Shown: positions 48,588 to 59,715 of the stretch, piece by piece
How the letters are laid out: every line of letters begins with the position of its first letter
How positions within the stretch are numbered: position 1 is the first letter of the stretch
Source: Megalobrama amblycephala
Lineage: Eukaryota > Chordata > Actinopteri > Cypriniformes > Xenocyprididae
DNA: 64,000 nucleotides
Assembly: GCF_018812025.1 (NCBI RefSeq)
Contig: NC_063063.1
Span: forward strand, 3,502,672-3,566,671
Direction: 5' to 3'
Translations under genes and position numbers: made by a program
Notes under the pieces: model-generated
What the model was told of the DNA's origin: nothing
Database searches by the model: none
The model's input: the letters and a program-made list of their open reading frames with translations, nothing else

Positions 48588-49050
48588 ATTATTTCTAATA
48601 ATTCATCAGTAAACTACATTCGTTTCATTGCAACTTTTATTATTATATTATATTATATATTATATTATATTATGGTCTGTCTGAATACTTGATTCTGATT
48701 GGCTGGAAGGTGTGGAATAAAACCGTTTAATGCACAGGTAGTTCCAAGTCAGTTTAATCACCGTTCTATATGTAAGGGTTAGTTCACTCATTAATTACTC
48801 GTCATTAATTACCCGTCGTCCCAAGTCCGTAAGACCTTGGTTTGTCTTCAGAACAGAAATTAAGATATTTTTGATGAAATCCAAGGGTATCTGATCTAGG
48901 CAGCAACACTGAAGCATTGTAGTCGTGTTGCTGCCTATGCAGCAAAGCGTTTCAATCTTCTGTTTATTCAGATACAGCGATAGCGTGATGGTCATAGGCG
49001 TTTCCTGGAATGACATTTGTTACCTTTCTACTGCAAGGCATATTTGTAGT
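48588..49050. repeat. Repeat fragments
   Basis: 48,670-48,770 contains TTGATTCTGATTGGCTGG, shared with other fold-back repeats. 48,775-48,900 contains AGGGTTAGTTCACTC and AACAGAAATTAAGATATTTT, a fragment of the 44,424 family. Confidence 0.55.
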
Positions 49051-49172
49051 TTATTTACGGGAGCGCCCTCTGGCTGTCAGATGGAGCAGCATTTACCCGT
49101 ACTTCACTGACAAGCTGCGCAGCCAATTGCCAAATCACGTGCGATTTATTTTCGATTAATCGTGCAGCCCTA
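49051..49172. mobile_element. hAT-like end fragment
   Basis: It ends CGATTAATCGTGCAGCCCTA, the inverted form of TAGGGCTGCAC hAT ends. It is related to the fragment at 4,151. Confidence 0.6.
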
Positions 49173-50149
49173 CCCCTATAGAATATTTATGTCTGGTTTT
49201 GTCAAAGTGCACATGAACTGGTAAATCAAATTTGTAAAGATAAGACTGAACAGAACAGGACTTGCAATTAATGCAATATAGCCAGTACCGCCTTTGGTTT
49301 GTCTTACCTTTAATAGATTCTCTAACCGTGGCGATTCTGTGTTTTTTCCTCCCTGTGGGTTCTAATGCAGATGTATGTTTTGAGTAGTCTGGAGTTTATT
49401 TCTCCGTTCCTAAATCGACCTCACCATTATTATGGCTCTCCTGCCTTTGTGGCACAAAACCACAGTGGTTTCTATAAAAATATTCTCTGTGCACAGAAAC
49501 AAAGGCCTGACGTGTTTAACTCTGATATTTATATTATATCAAGCTCTTATTATCAAGGAAATTTGTAAGCACTTCTCGTTGAGCTCGCTCATCAAAACAC
49601 TGGTTAGGGTGTCATGTGGTGCGGTCCAGGCCATCGACCCTGATTTAGTATGAATGATATGCTACAGCGTATTTATTTGAGTTCGGAGTGCATTCCTGGA
49701 ATGAGGACTTGGCTCATGTGTGGCTCATATTTCTGACCAAAGTGGCCATGCTAATAGCGATAGCACGTCGACCCAGCAGAACTCAGCACCTCTGAAGTCT
49801 GGAACGACAACGTACAATTACGCAGCCATTTACTGAGAACTCAACATGAATCATAGCAGCTTAAGCAAGGACAAGAATTATGAATATTGCCATCGCCTAG
49901 CAACAGGTAAACTTCAGGGTCTTAGTGTATAATGTGGTTGAAGTGGGAGATAGAATTGCAGAGAATCCCACGGCCTTCACATAGCTCCACACCACACACA
50001 CACACACACACACGCACACACACTCCCACTCACTCCTGTACACTCCCGTAGAGCCTAGCCAAAGTAAAAGATAAAAATGGATTCCATTAAATCAAATTAG
50101 AGTGATTTAATGCAGTCAAATTAGAGATCAAAGGCAGTGTAGGGCCAAG
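49173..50149. other. Unassigned, two CNE-like stretches
   Basis: No gene was recognised. 49,780-49,975 and 50,050-50,145 (ATTAAATCAAATTAGAGTG, TTAGAGATCAAAGGCAG) are non-repetitive and rich in TAAT-type and ATCAAAG motifs. (CA)n lies at 49,991-50,021. Confidence 0.35.
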
Positions 50150-50220
50150 TAGGGCTGTGCAGTTAATCGAAATAAAACTGAAACTGTGATATGCTTTAGC
50201 GCAATTATCATATCACAAAT
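50150..50220. mobile_element. hAT-like end fragment
   Basis: Starts TAGGGCTGTGCAGTTAATCG. No partner end found. Confidence 0.5.
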
Positions 50221-50224
50221 TTAA

Positions 50225-51047
50225 AGGATTACTGGTTCACTTCAGAATTCAAATGTCCTGATAATTTACTCTCCCTCATGTCATCCAAGATGTTTATGTC
50301 TTTCTTTCTTCAGTTGAAAAGAAATGAAGGTTTTTGAGGAAAACATTCCAGGATTTTTCTCCATATAGTGGACTTCACTGGGGTTCAACGGGTTGAAGGT
50401 CCAAATGTCAGTTTCAGTGCAGCTCTACACAATCCCAGACGTCATTTTCTGAAAAACAATAAAATTTATATACTTTTTTTAAACACAAATGCTCGTCTTG
50501 CACTGCTCTGAGATGCGGCACACATTACGTAATCAAGTTGGAAAGGTCACGCGTGACGTAGGCAGAAGTACCGTGAAAAAGGTGAAAAACTCCATCTCAT
50601 TTTCTCCTCCAACATCGTTGTTTTTCTTTTTTTTTTTCTAAAGGGCGTTTGACTTTGTACGTTCACTTTGTAAACACTTGTTCAGTACTTCCACCTACGT
50701 CACGCGTGACCTTTCCAGCATGATTACGTCATGCGTGGCGCATCTCAGAGCAGTGCAAGACGAGCATTTGTGGTTGAAAAGTATATAATTTTTATGTTTT
50801 TTAGAAAATAGCCGATGGTTTCTCTAGATAAGACTCTTATTCCTCGTCTGGGATCATGTAGAGCTCTTTGAAGCTGCACTGAAACTGACATTTGGACCTT
50901 CAACCCGTTGAACCCCAGTGAAGTCCACTATATGGAGAAAAATCCTGGAATGTTTTCCTCAAAAACTTTAATTTCTTTTCGACTGAAGAAAGAAAGACAT
51001 AAACATAAATTATCAGGAAATTTGAATTCTGAAGTGAACTAATCCTT
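50225..51047. mobile_element. TTAA-type fold-back element, near-full palindrome
   Basis: Ends AGGATTACTGGTTCACTTC and GAAGTGAACTAATCCT with TTAA at 50,221-50,224 and 51,048-51,051. The two halves (about 350-400 bp each) are inverted copies almost to the centre near 50,610-50,650; for example TGCTCGTCTTGCACTGCTCT pairs with AGAGCAGTGCAAGACGAGCA. No coding frame. Confidence 0.92.
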
Positions 51048-51102
51048 TAATTGCAAATTTTGCAGTTTAAAGCTTGAAGGTCTCCCTGCTGTTTTCCACC
51101 AA

Positions 51103-51165
51103 AAAACAAACAAACAAACAAACAAACAAACAAACAAACAAACAAACAAACAAACAAACAAAAAA
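51103..51165. repeat. (AAAC)n microsatellite
   Basis: About 14 tetramer units. Confidence 0.97.
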
Positions 51166-51393
51166 CTTGATGGAAATAACATATATATTAGTATATTATT
51201 ATTATTATTATTATGATTACTGTGTAGTCAACTATAAAAACAATTAATGTAAAAATGCATGTAATGCACTATGTCTATTATTTTATATAGCCTTTATATA
51301 AGACCTTTAAAGGTTGTAGCAACAGAATGCATATAGTTTAGCGTTTTTTTTTTTTTTTTTTAATTCTTTGGGCCAATGGAATCTCTTTGGGGT
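51166..51393. other. Unassigned AT-rich DNA
   Basis: Short (ATT)n near 51,200 and a T run near 51,343-51,361. Nothing else seen. Confidence 0.5.
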
Positions 51394-51399
51394 CCTAAG

Positions 51400-52676
51400 T
51401 ACGGAAGAGGATTAGGGCCAAGCAATAATAAAAAAATAAAACCATCTCGAGATTAAAGTTGTTCAATTTCAAGAAAAAAGTCGAGATAAAATGTTGAGAA
51501 TAAACTCATTAAATTACGAAAAAAAAATTGTTAAATTTCAAGAAAAAAGTCGAGATAAAATGTTGAGAATAAACTCGTTAAATTATGAGAAAAAAATTGT
51601 TAAATTTCAAGAAAAAAGTCGAGATAAAATGTTGAGAATAAAGTCATTAAATAATGAGAAAAAAGTCGTTAAGTTACAAGAACAAATTTGTTAAATTATG
51701 AGAAAAATGTCGTTAAATTTCGAGAAAAAAGTCGAGATAAAATGTTGAGAATAAAGTCATTAAATAATGAGAAAAAAGTCATTAAATTACAAGAACAAAT
51801 TTGTTAAATTATGAGAAAAATGTCATTAAATTTCGAGAAAAAAGTCGAGATAAAATGTTGAGAATAAAGTCATTAAATAATGAGAAAAAAGTAATTAAAT
51901 TACAAGAACAAATTTGTTAAATTATGAGAATAAAGTCACTAAATAATGAGAAAAAAGTCGTTAAATTACAAGAACAAATTTGTTAAATTATGAGAAAAAT
52001 GTCATTAAATTTCGAGAAAAAAGTCGAGATAAAATGTTGAGAATAAAGTCATTAAATAATGAGAAAAAAGTCATTAAATTACAAGAACAAAATTGGTTAA
52101 ATTATGAGAAAAATGTCGTTAAATTTCGAGAAAAAAGTCTAGATAAAATGTTGAGAATAAAGTCATTAAATAATGAGAAAAAAGTCGTTAAATTACAAGA
52201 ACAAATTTGTTAAATTATGAGAAAAATGTCGTTAAATTTCGAGAAAAAAGTCGAGATAAAATGTTGAGAATAAAGTCATTAAATAATGAGAAAAAAGTCG
52301 TTAAATTACAAGAACAAATTTGTTAAATTATGAGAATAAAGTCATTAAATAATGAGAAAAAAGTCGTTAAATTACAAGAACAAATTTGTTAAATTATGAG
52401 AAAAATGTTGTTAAATTTCGAGAAAAAAGTCGAGATAAAATGTTGAGAATAAAGTCATTAAATTATGAGAAAAAAGTAGTTAAAATACAAGAACAAATTT
52501 GTTAAATTATGAGAAAAAAGTTGTTAAATTACGAATTTGTTCTCATAATTTAATGACTTTTTTTCTCTTAATTTAATGAGTTTATTCATTAGCAACTTTT
52601 TTCTCAAAATTTAACAACTTTAATCTCGAGATGGTTTTATTTTTTTTTTATTGCTTGGCCCTAATCCTCTTCCGTA
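51400..52676. mobile_element. Long-TIR DNA element with internal minisatellite
   Basis: Near-perfect inverted ends of about 70 bp begin TACGGAAGAGGATTAGGGCC and end ...CCGTA. They are flanked by a perfect 6-bp duplication CCTAAG (51,394-51,399 and 52,677-52,682). A 6-bp TSD with TAY...RTA ends fits the IS3EU superfamily; this assignment is tentative. No transposase is present. Most of the interior is the tandem array described separately. Confidence 0.88.
51461..52530. repeat. Internal minisatellite of the long-TIR element
   Basis: Units contain TCGAGATAAAATGTTGAGAA, ATTAAATAATGAGAAAAAAG and TTACAAGAACAAATTTG. The CGAGAAAAAAGTC landmark recurs at 51,721, 51,834, 52,013, 52,127, 52,240 and 52,419, giving spacings of 113, 179, 114, 113 and 179 bp. 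The left part uses a shorter 70-bp unit (landmarks near 51,468, 51,538 and 51,608). Plus-strand frames through it are artefacts. Confidence 0.92.
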
Positions 52677-52682
52677 CCTAAG

Positions 52683-53780
52683 TGAACTCAGTTCAGTTGT
52701 TTAATTGTTCAGTTGTTCATCACACTGGACCAGTAAAATGAATGGGCAAAACCTTATTGTTTAATAAAGCTGCTGTAATGAAAGTTCTGACCTTCAGTTA
52801 AAAGGTTCATTTTTAATCAGTTTGCCCATCCTTAAGTCCCTCTTCAATTTCCTTTCACACTAGCAAATATGTCAACACAGGAAAGAAAACCACGCTCATC
52901 AAGACATTTCATGGGGTCTTTAAGAAAGTGTGTTTTTGTAGCTCTTGGAAGCTCAAATGGGTTGGGAAATGCTTGGAATTTGACTTAACACATAATGAGA
53001 GCTCAAACACACACACTGACAAATTCATGTTTCCTTTAAAGCAAGACACATACAGACAAAAACCATTTTCATGCACTGGTACATTTTGTGCATTTTCATT
53101 TAGTTTAAACAAGGTATTCATTTCAAGCAGAAACAATGAGCTCAATGAAGTAAACACATGTTGTTTACATGTGTTGACAATACATGTTGTTGACAAATGA
53201 TTAGGATATATAGAGAAATTTAGCATTGGTGCATGTTGATTCAGTTTGCATCTTCAGAAGTCCTGTCAGGAGTTGAAGTCAAGAGATATTCAGTCTTACT
53301 TTTCTGATTCAGATTACACCAATCTACCTTTTTATGTAACTGACTTTAGGAAGTTAGGACTAGTCTTGAAGAAAAACAATTAGATGTCTAACTTTTAAGA
53401 CTAGTCTAAGCAGTTAATTCTTAAGACTGAGGTTCTGCAACAGGGAAGATAATCATGTTGCAGGAGTAAACAATTTCTGATTTGGTGTTGTAAAACATGT
53501 GTACAAAAACGTGTGCACACATTTTGTGAATGTTTGGCTATGTTTATAGGCACCGTTCCACATCCACATTGCGAACTCACCGAGCCACACACCAAGATAC
53601 CAAAATGTGTACCAAAGGACAGTGGAAAAGCTGAGGAAACGCTATTACACAATCTTCTTCCTAATGTTCAGCAACCACTAAGTAAAGCTCTTGATTGTTT
53701 CAGGTGGAACAGTGACATGAGAGGATCACGAAAAGATAAACAAGCTCGAGCGAGAAAGCGGGCTTGATTTTGAGCAGCTC
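52683..53780. other. Unassigned DNA
   Basis: No gene recognised. A plus-strand frame at 53,513-53,767 preceded by TTTATAG has no known motif. Confidence 0.4.
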
Positions 53781-54120
53781 CAGTCATGAGCATCGCTCAG
53801 TCAGCACGGATATAAATTTATCTGGCAAGTGAGAAAGAAAAAGAGCAGATTTTGGCAGGAAGCTTGCGTCTAAACCACCACAAACAGGCCCGATGTTCAC
53901 AAAGGTGGTCACGGTGGCCACAAAACAGCCTTCGGCAGCGCAGAGAGCCCACACAAACCCTAACGACACAGAAACATGGTGAGTAGTTATTTCAGACCAG
54001 GAGAAAATACACACACGCAGAGTTTGGCTTCCAGCGGCTTTAGCAAAGGAATCTGAATGTGTTCTGCACTTCAGTGTCAGTAAAAGATTGATACTAAAGA
54101 CTGTTGAATTCATGCTGATC
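53781..54120 (-). other. Unassigned, weak hydrophobic exon-like frame
   Basis: On the minus strand, after a splice-acceptor-like TTTCTGTGTCGTTAG, the frame reads GFVWALCAAEGCFVATVTTF and then VNIGPVCGG. That would be one membrane-spanning helix. No good donor follows and I cannot name a family. On the plus strand the same place reads AACATGGTGAGT, a start codon abutting a donor-like site. Either reading is speculative. Confidence 0.2.
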
Positions 54121-55939
54121 TATTGAACTTTTAATTTGATAACTTCACTCTTATATCTGTCAGTCTCATGTTTGGTCTGTGGATGAATGCATGAATCAGT
54201 AAATATCAAGATCATTTATTGGTAGTAGTAGCGGTATGTGGAGCTCCAGGTTGTAGTTTCTTGTATAACTTTTTATGTATATAACACAAAATTGTCACTA
54301 TGCTTCTGAATCTTAAAATTGCCAACGACTATTAACCATTCTTTATATGTGTTATAATTAGGGGTGTGATGATACATGATATTGTGTTCATGAGACGATG
54401 TTTTAACACTATTTTTAAGGACATGCATATGATCAAGTGAAAACATGAATTTATCAAATAGTTAAAAGAGAGTTAGTTACTTTGCTTCATGACCATGTGG
54501 TCCTTTGCAGGTGTCTGAATGATGTCACATCCAGTCACATGATATTGATTGCATGACTTGATCCAAAATGGTCCCTTTATATTGGTTACTCCGAATGACA
54601 TCAATGACATCTGACATCTTTCTCATAACAAAGCAACGACTTCTACACATAATTTTAATGCCATTTTGCACTATGTTGATATATGATGTTATAAAATCAT
54701 GCCATAATATAAAAATATATACATTTATTACATTTTAAAGTCCCTGTAGTCAATTTTATCCCTTAAAACTCATCTTTTATCACCACAATTACATATTTAA
54801 ATGCTTTTTCCTGTGAAAAAAATTCTTAATGCCTTATAGCTTGAATGTAACGCTACACCCTTGCTTCATTTAATATACACAGATCGATGAATATGATAAT
54901 TAGCCCCGCCTCCACTCACTTGCACAAGCTCAGACGAGATCCACTCGGTCAATTTACTGAGGTAAACGCTGCACAACGTCGGACACATTATGATGATTAA
55001 TATGACTACTAGCGTTTTGCTTGACTACGCTATCAAACAGCTAATAATGTGTTGGTAATGCTACACAATGTTCACAATCACGAGTCAGACAGCTGCCTTC
55101 TAACAATCAGTATCCTTAGAAACGCTTTGAACAACTCAGAAAATCAGTGGAGAAAGGCATTTATAGTTCATCATAACATCGTAATATGTATCATACACCT
55201 GCCATATTGCTAAATCTACCCGATTTTTTCATATCAACAGAAAAATATATACCAGGATAACCTTATTTTGTGACTCCCTTGCACGGTCAGTTAATGATAT
55301 GCCAAAGCCCACCGGCACATTGACATGATTGGTTACAAGGTAGTTTGTGACATCAGAAACACCAGCGATTTCAAACCGATTTCTTTAGATCACTGCAGTT
55401 TTAAAGAGAAAATACTCAGCAGTGGTGTTGACTTATGAATTGGCACATGGTTTGTATTAAAGCATGTTAAAAACACCAGATAGACATATGAACAACGTTA
55501 AAAACTTGGTTGCATTGGCCTTCGGACGGTTAAAACGAATGGCCTTTTGACACTTCAAAATTTAGCAAAATATGATTAAAACCTTTTGGATTCAATAAAA
55601 GAGATCTAGTTGTACTACCTTACATGCTTTGGATGTCATATCTTTGTTTTATATTATTATTAAGGCCTTTTGGACAAAAAAAATTACGTGTCACGTCATT
55701 GACCCATATTTTATTTATTTATTTATTTTATTATATATATAATATGCATGCAAATTGCTACTCATAACTAAGGTTGCATGATATATCAGTGCCATATTGG
55801 TTAACCGCTGATGCAATAATAAAAAAAAAAAAAAAAAAGCCAATATATTTATAAATATGTATTTATTTTTACTTATTGGTATCAGTCGATATTGAATATA
55901 TATTTTAACATCTAATGCTCACTTAAAGTCAAACACCAT
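54121..55939. other. Unassigned DNA
   Basis: No gene recognised. (TTTA)n and TA runs near 55,710-55,745, an A run near 55,820-55,838, and a hAT-like GTTGCATGATATATC fragment near 55,773. Confidence 0.4.
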
Positions 55940-56245
55940 AAAATCAAAATGGATAATTCTTATTTTTTTATGGAATATTGCAGTATTTGTTAATGATTTA
56001 TCACAACATTACTTTAAATTTATGTTCCTCATAATAATTAATCAAAATATCTTCCCCTCCCTCTTGCAACAACATCTCTTTTCTTCTCTGATGATGAGGG
56101 CGGGGCAACCTGTCACTCACATGAGATCCACCAATAGCAAACCACACCCATCCGATCAATTCCCCATGGACAAAATCAAGCCCCGCCCTACATTTGTTCT
56201 TGTTTGAGAAGTTGTTTAACTCAAATATACGTCACAATAGGGAAG
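55940..56245. repeat. Interspersed repeat with CCAAT and GC boxes, copy 3
   Basis: Same orientation as copy 2 (38,571). Shares GATGATGAGGGCGGGGCAAC, GATCCACCAATAGCAAACCA and AAAATCAAGCCCCGCCCTAC. Confidence 0.72.
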
Positions 56246-57195
56246 AAAACTTTCTCTTTAAAAACACTAAGAGCTTATGATGAGAGAGAGATGAGCAGAA
56301 GTCTTGCAGCAGTCAGGGCTCATGCAATCCACTCCATAAGTATCTCAATATGTCCATCCTGTTACTGGCCAAAGGTATTAATATGGTCTCCACTGACCTT
56401 AAATTACTGCGTGTGTGTGTGTGTGTGTGTGTGTGTCCGAGAGAATGAGATCCATCTGTAGGTGCTCCCTGCATGTGCTTCAGCTTAACCTCTTAATCAG
56501 AGCAGTGTTGTGGCCGTACCAGAGGCAGAAGATGTGCCCTCCCCCCTACCAATAAAGTTTAGTTAAAAAATATATGAATTGCATTTTAATGAAATTTTAA
56601 ATAAAACATAAATTCATTGATCTTTATAGCAGCAGAGATAGCTTCTGCTGGAAATTCAGATATATAAATACAAGTCATGAGTTTGAAACAACATGAGGGT
56701 TGAGTGAATGATGTCAGAATATACAGTTTTGCCTGAAGTATCTCTTTAAGTTGAGATGTCCTGTCTAGGTTAGTCGGGGTAGAGTTACCGTGCACGGGGC
56801 ATGAGAAGGACCCGTGGTAAGTAGCTTACGGCTTTGCCAGAAACCATTGGTGATGGAATGCACTTCCTCCCAGTCTTAGTGCTGGCGCTTGACCACTTGG
56901 AACAGCGAGATGCATTAATGAGAGGCTTTTGTGTAAAAGCACTGGAGTAATGATGGAGAGAGAGAGAGAGAGAGCTGTACAGCTCTAGCCATGTGGGGCT
57001 GCGTGCAGAGATATCCATACGCCAGGAATAATATAAATATGAAAGGTATTCATTTGTGTGAATTTATGTCCTTGATTCTTTATCTTCTCCTTCTTTATTC
57101 AGACTATCCTTATTCTGCAGCTTCTTAAAAGGACAGTTCAGCCAAAAATGAACCTTCTGTCATCATTTACTCACCCTCATGTTGATTGTTGACCT
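56246..57195. repeat. Unassigned DNA with (GT)n and TTAA-element ends
   Basis: (GT)n at 56,411-56,435 and (GA)n at 56,957-56,974. 56,690-56,755 and 57,129-57,195 are terminal pieces of the GTTCACCCAAAAATG TTAA family (the second follows TTAA at 57,125-57,128). The second piece ends where Tc1 sequence begins. No gene recognised. Confidence 0.5.
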
Positions 57196-57439
57196 GAATT
57201 ATTTTGTTTACATCCACAGATGAACAACAACAATGACATATTACACCATGTCAACAAAAATAAAGCTAAAATGGAAAAGCCATGGGTGACAAACTAAGCA
57301 AACCCTATGATTAAATGGCTTTTAGAGACACTTTTAGCAGCAATAAATTGAAGGAATCATGTTCTGTATGATTTTATCAGTGACTTGCATCGTTCTGGAG
57401 GAATTTTGGCCAACTATTTTTTAACTACGTTGCTTCATT

Positions 57440-58110
57440 TCATTTCTCAGGTTCGTAGGCATTTGTTTATGCACAGCTCTCTTAAGGTCCCGCTGCAACA
57501 TTTCAGTTGGGTTGAGGTCTGGACTTTGACTGGACCATTGCAACACCTTGATTCTTTTCTTTTTCAGCCATGCTGGTGTTCATTGTCCAGTTGCATGACC
57601 CAATTTCAGCCAAGCTTTAGCCGTCGGATGGATAGCTTCACATTTGACTCTAGAATACTTTGGTATACAGAGGAGTTTGAGTTTGACTCAATGACTGCAA
57701 GATGCCCAAGTCCTAAGCCCAAATCATTACCGCTCCACCAGCGTGATGAACAGTTGGTATGAGGTGTTTGTGCTGATATGCTGTGTTTAGTTTTATGTGC
57801 ATTATGGCCAAACATCTCCACACATTGTTCCAGAAGTGTTGTGGTTTGTTCAAATACAACTTTGCAAACCTAAGCCGTGCTGCCATGTTCGTTTTAGAGA
57901 GATGAAGCTTTCTCCTGGCAACTTTATCATTTAACATGTTAACATGTTGTTGACTCCTGGCAGCTGTCTTGAATGTTTTCCACTATCTCACTGTAGAATA
58001 ATGGGCTTCAAATTGATTGGAAATGGCTGTATAAAATTTCTCAGATTGATTTGCAGCAGCAATCACTTCTCTAATACCATTGCTGATGTCTGTCCTTCTT
58101 GGCATTGTGT
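57440..58110 (-). pseudogene. Tc1-like transposase remnant
   Basis: Two minus-strand frames carry family sequence. One (57,713-57,937) reads KTNMAARLRFAKLYLNKPQH and later NTAYQHKHLIPTVHHAGGAV. The other (57,606-57,821) reads EMFGHNAHK and GHLAVIESNSNSSVYQSILE. The segment that should hold the LWTDE-type motif with the first core catalytic Asp is deleted after FWNNV. Several other frameshifts and deletions remove most of the N-terminal region. It is clearly inactive. Confidence 0.9.
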
Positions 58111-58582
58111 TAACACACACCTGAATGCTCCAGACCAGCAAATTCCCAAAACTTATGCTTTTATAGAGTTGATCACACTTGCTGATGAAGACATTTGATT
58201 AGCAGCGCCTGACTGATACTTACCCTCTTAATTCCAATGGAAGCTTTTGGAATGCTTTTTACACCAGATTCCAAGCAATATTATTAATTCAATTCAACAA
58301 ATAGAATTGAGTTAGAATTAATCAAATTAAAAGAACTCTTTATTTTTTATTGCCAACATTGAAGACACCTGATAACAAGCAGAATCACTGAAGGAAAGAG
58401 AAACGAACAAGAATTAACAAAGGTTTAGATGTTGATGTTGATTTTATTGAAAATATTTGGTCACCATTATTGCGATCGGTGTTTCACTCTTTTGACTCTT
58501 TGCTTTTTATGTCAGTTTGGGGTTTTTGTAATGGTGTTTGCTAATTTTACACATTTTAAATGTTTGACTTTTAAGGAATTAA

Positions 58583-59401
58583 CCCTTAAATGCATGACTG
58601 TTTCGCCAATCATTCTTACATATTCGGGTCTTTATCGACCCGGATCTATATCTAACACAGAAGGATCTCTACCTGTCGTGATAATATAAAACTCCTGTAA
58701 TATTAGAGTAACAATTACAGAAGAATAAAATAAAGCATATTTTGTTACCTTTTGGAGCTTGAAAGGACTCAGTTTGAGCAGATGTTTTATGTCATCACCA
58801 CTGTCCTCGTCAGAGCTCATTTCCCAGTAAATTCAGCAAATAATAGGCTAGTTTTATGTTTGAGGTCACGAATAGGAGCCCATTCGCGATCTCAAATGTA
58901 TTCTCAAAACTATATAATTTTCATCATCTTCAAAATCAATATTTCGATCGCTAACAGCTTCACCAGATCCATCCAGTCATATTTGATTGCATTCAGTATT
59001 TTCTCTTCAGTAAATCGCTGAGCCATTTCATGTTTCTCTTATTTAGTTTTCTGTCTGAATGAGTCGTCACTTCAGCATTGTGTATCAGACATTGCCACCT
59101 TGTGGAATAAAGGTGAATTGCACTTATTCTGTCATCTAAGATTCAATTATTGTTGTGCAGAAAAAATATACGTACACTCATACACACCTCAGGTCGTTTG
59201 TGACCCTATACAATTTTTACAAAAAATGAATACAAAAATAGGCATTCTTTTATAATTTTATGATTTTTTTTCTTGTTATATTCTTTATAATGAATTGATT
59301 GAGGAATACTAAGAAGGTTGATGTCCAACTTTAAAAAATGAACGAGGAGGAGGGTGAATGACGTCCCGGGTCACTAAAGACCCGAGGTATGCATTTAAGG
59401 G
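58583..59401. mobile_element. piggyBac-like element, second family, copy 2
   Basis: Ends CCCTTAAATGCAT and ATGCATTTAAGGG; TTAA at 58,579-58,582 and 59,402-59,405. Nearly identical to 36,552-37,363 by eye, with a few indels. Of the GGGTC/GACCC hairpins, the middle one has decayed (AGGTC...TGACC). Confidence 0.92.
58749..58820 (-). pseudogene. Acidic exon-like frame in piggyBac-like copy 2
   Basis: Twenty-four codons from ATG (58,820) read MSSDEDSGDDIKHLLKLSPF then KLQK, ending exactly at a phase-0 donor-like AAG|GTAACA. Copy 1 has the same start, donor and frame but lacks nine codons. It may be the first exon of the autonomous parent transposase. No transposase core (DDD motif or zinc-binding C terminus) is present. 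Confidence 0.5.
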
Positions 59402-59715
59402 TTAATTTGATTAATTCTAACACAATTCTTATATGTATGATAATTAACAATATTGCTTGTAATCTGTTGCCACTATTTTATTGAGTAGATAGAGTGTATT
59501 ACTTTTTACAATGCATGGCTTTTCCATTATGGCCTAGTTTTTGTTAAATAAACAATGACACGGTGTAATATGTCTTGTGTTGTTGTTCATATGAGATTGT
59601 ATTTACCTCATTTTATGACCTGCCAAGGACCAGATGATTTTTTTAATGTCCTGATACATAAAACCATAGAATTCAAGAGGGTGTCCTTTCTTTTTCACAT
59701 GACTGTGTGTGTGTA

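Larger units (their letters stand above)
58265..59466. mobile_element. Unnamed inverted-repeat element inside Tc1
   Basis: Inverted ends of about 65 bp: CAGATTCCAAGCAATATT at left; AATATTGCTTGTAATCTG at right, with GAATTAATCAAATTAA and its complement further in. Without the nested piggyBac-like element it is about 380 bp. No clean TSD identified, so the superfamily is unknown. Confidence 0.72.
57200..59715 (-). mobile_element. Tc1-like transposon, degenerate and interrupted
   Basis: The left block (57,200-58,243) carries GATGAACAACAACAATGACA, an untranslated end and antisense transposase. The right block (about 59,478-59,715) carries the opposite end, including ATGGCTTTTCCATTATGGCC, GTGTAATATGTC and GTGTCCTTTCTTTTTCACAT. 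Between them lies another inverted-repeat element. The outermost left end is missing. Confidence 0.85.

Noticed and set aside
51491..52213. Lysine-rich repeated frames (MLRIKSLNNEKK type)
   Set aside because: Artefacts of the tandem array inside the long-TIR element; frames break at the 66-bp insertions.
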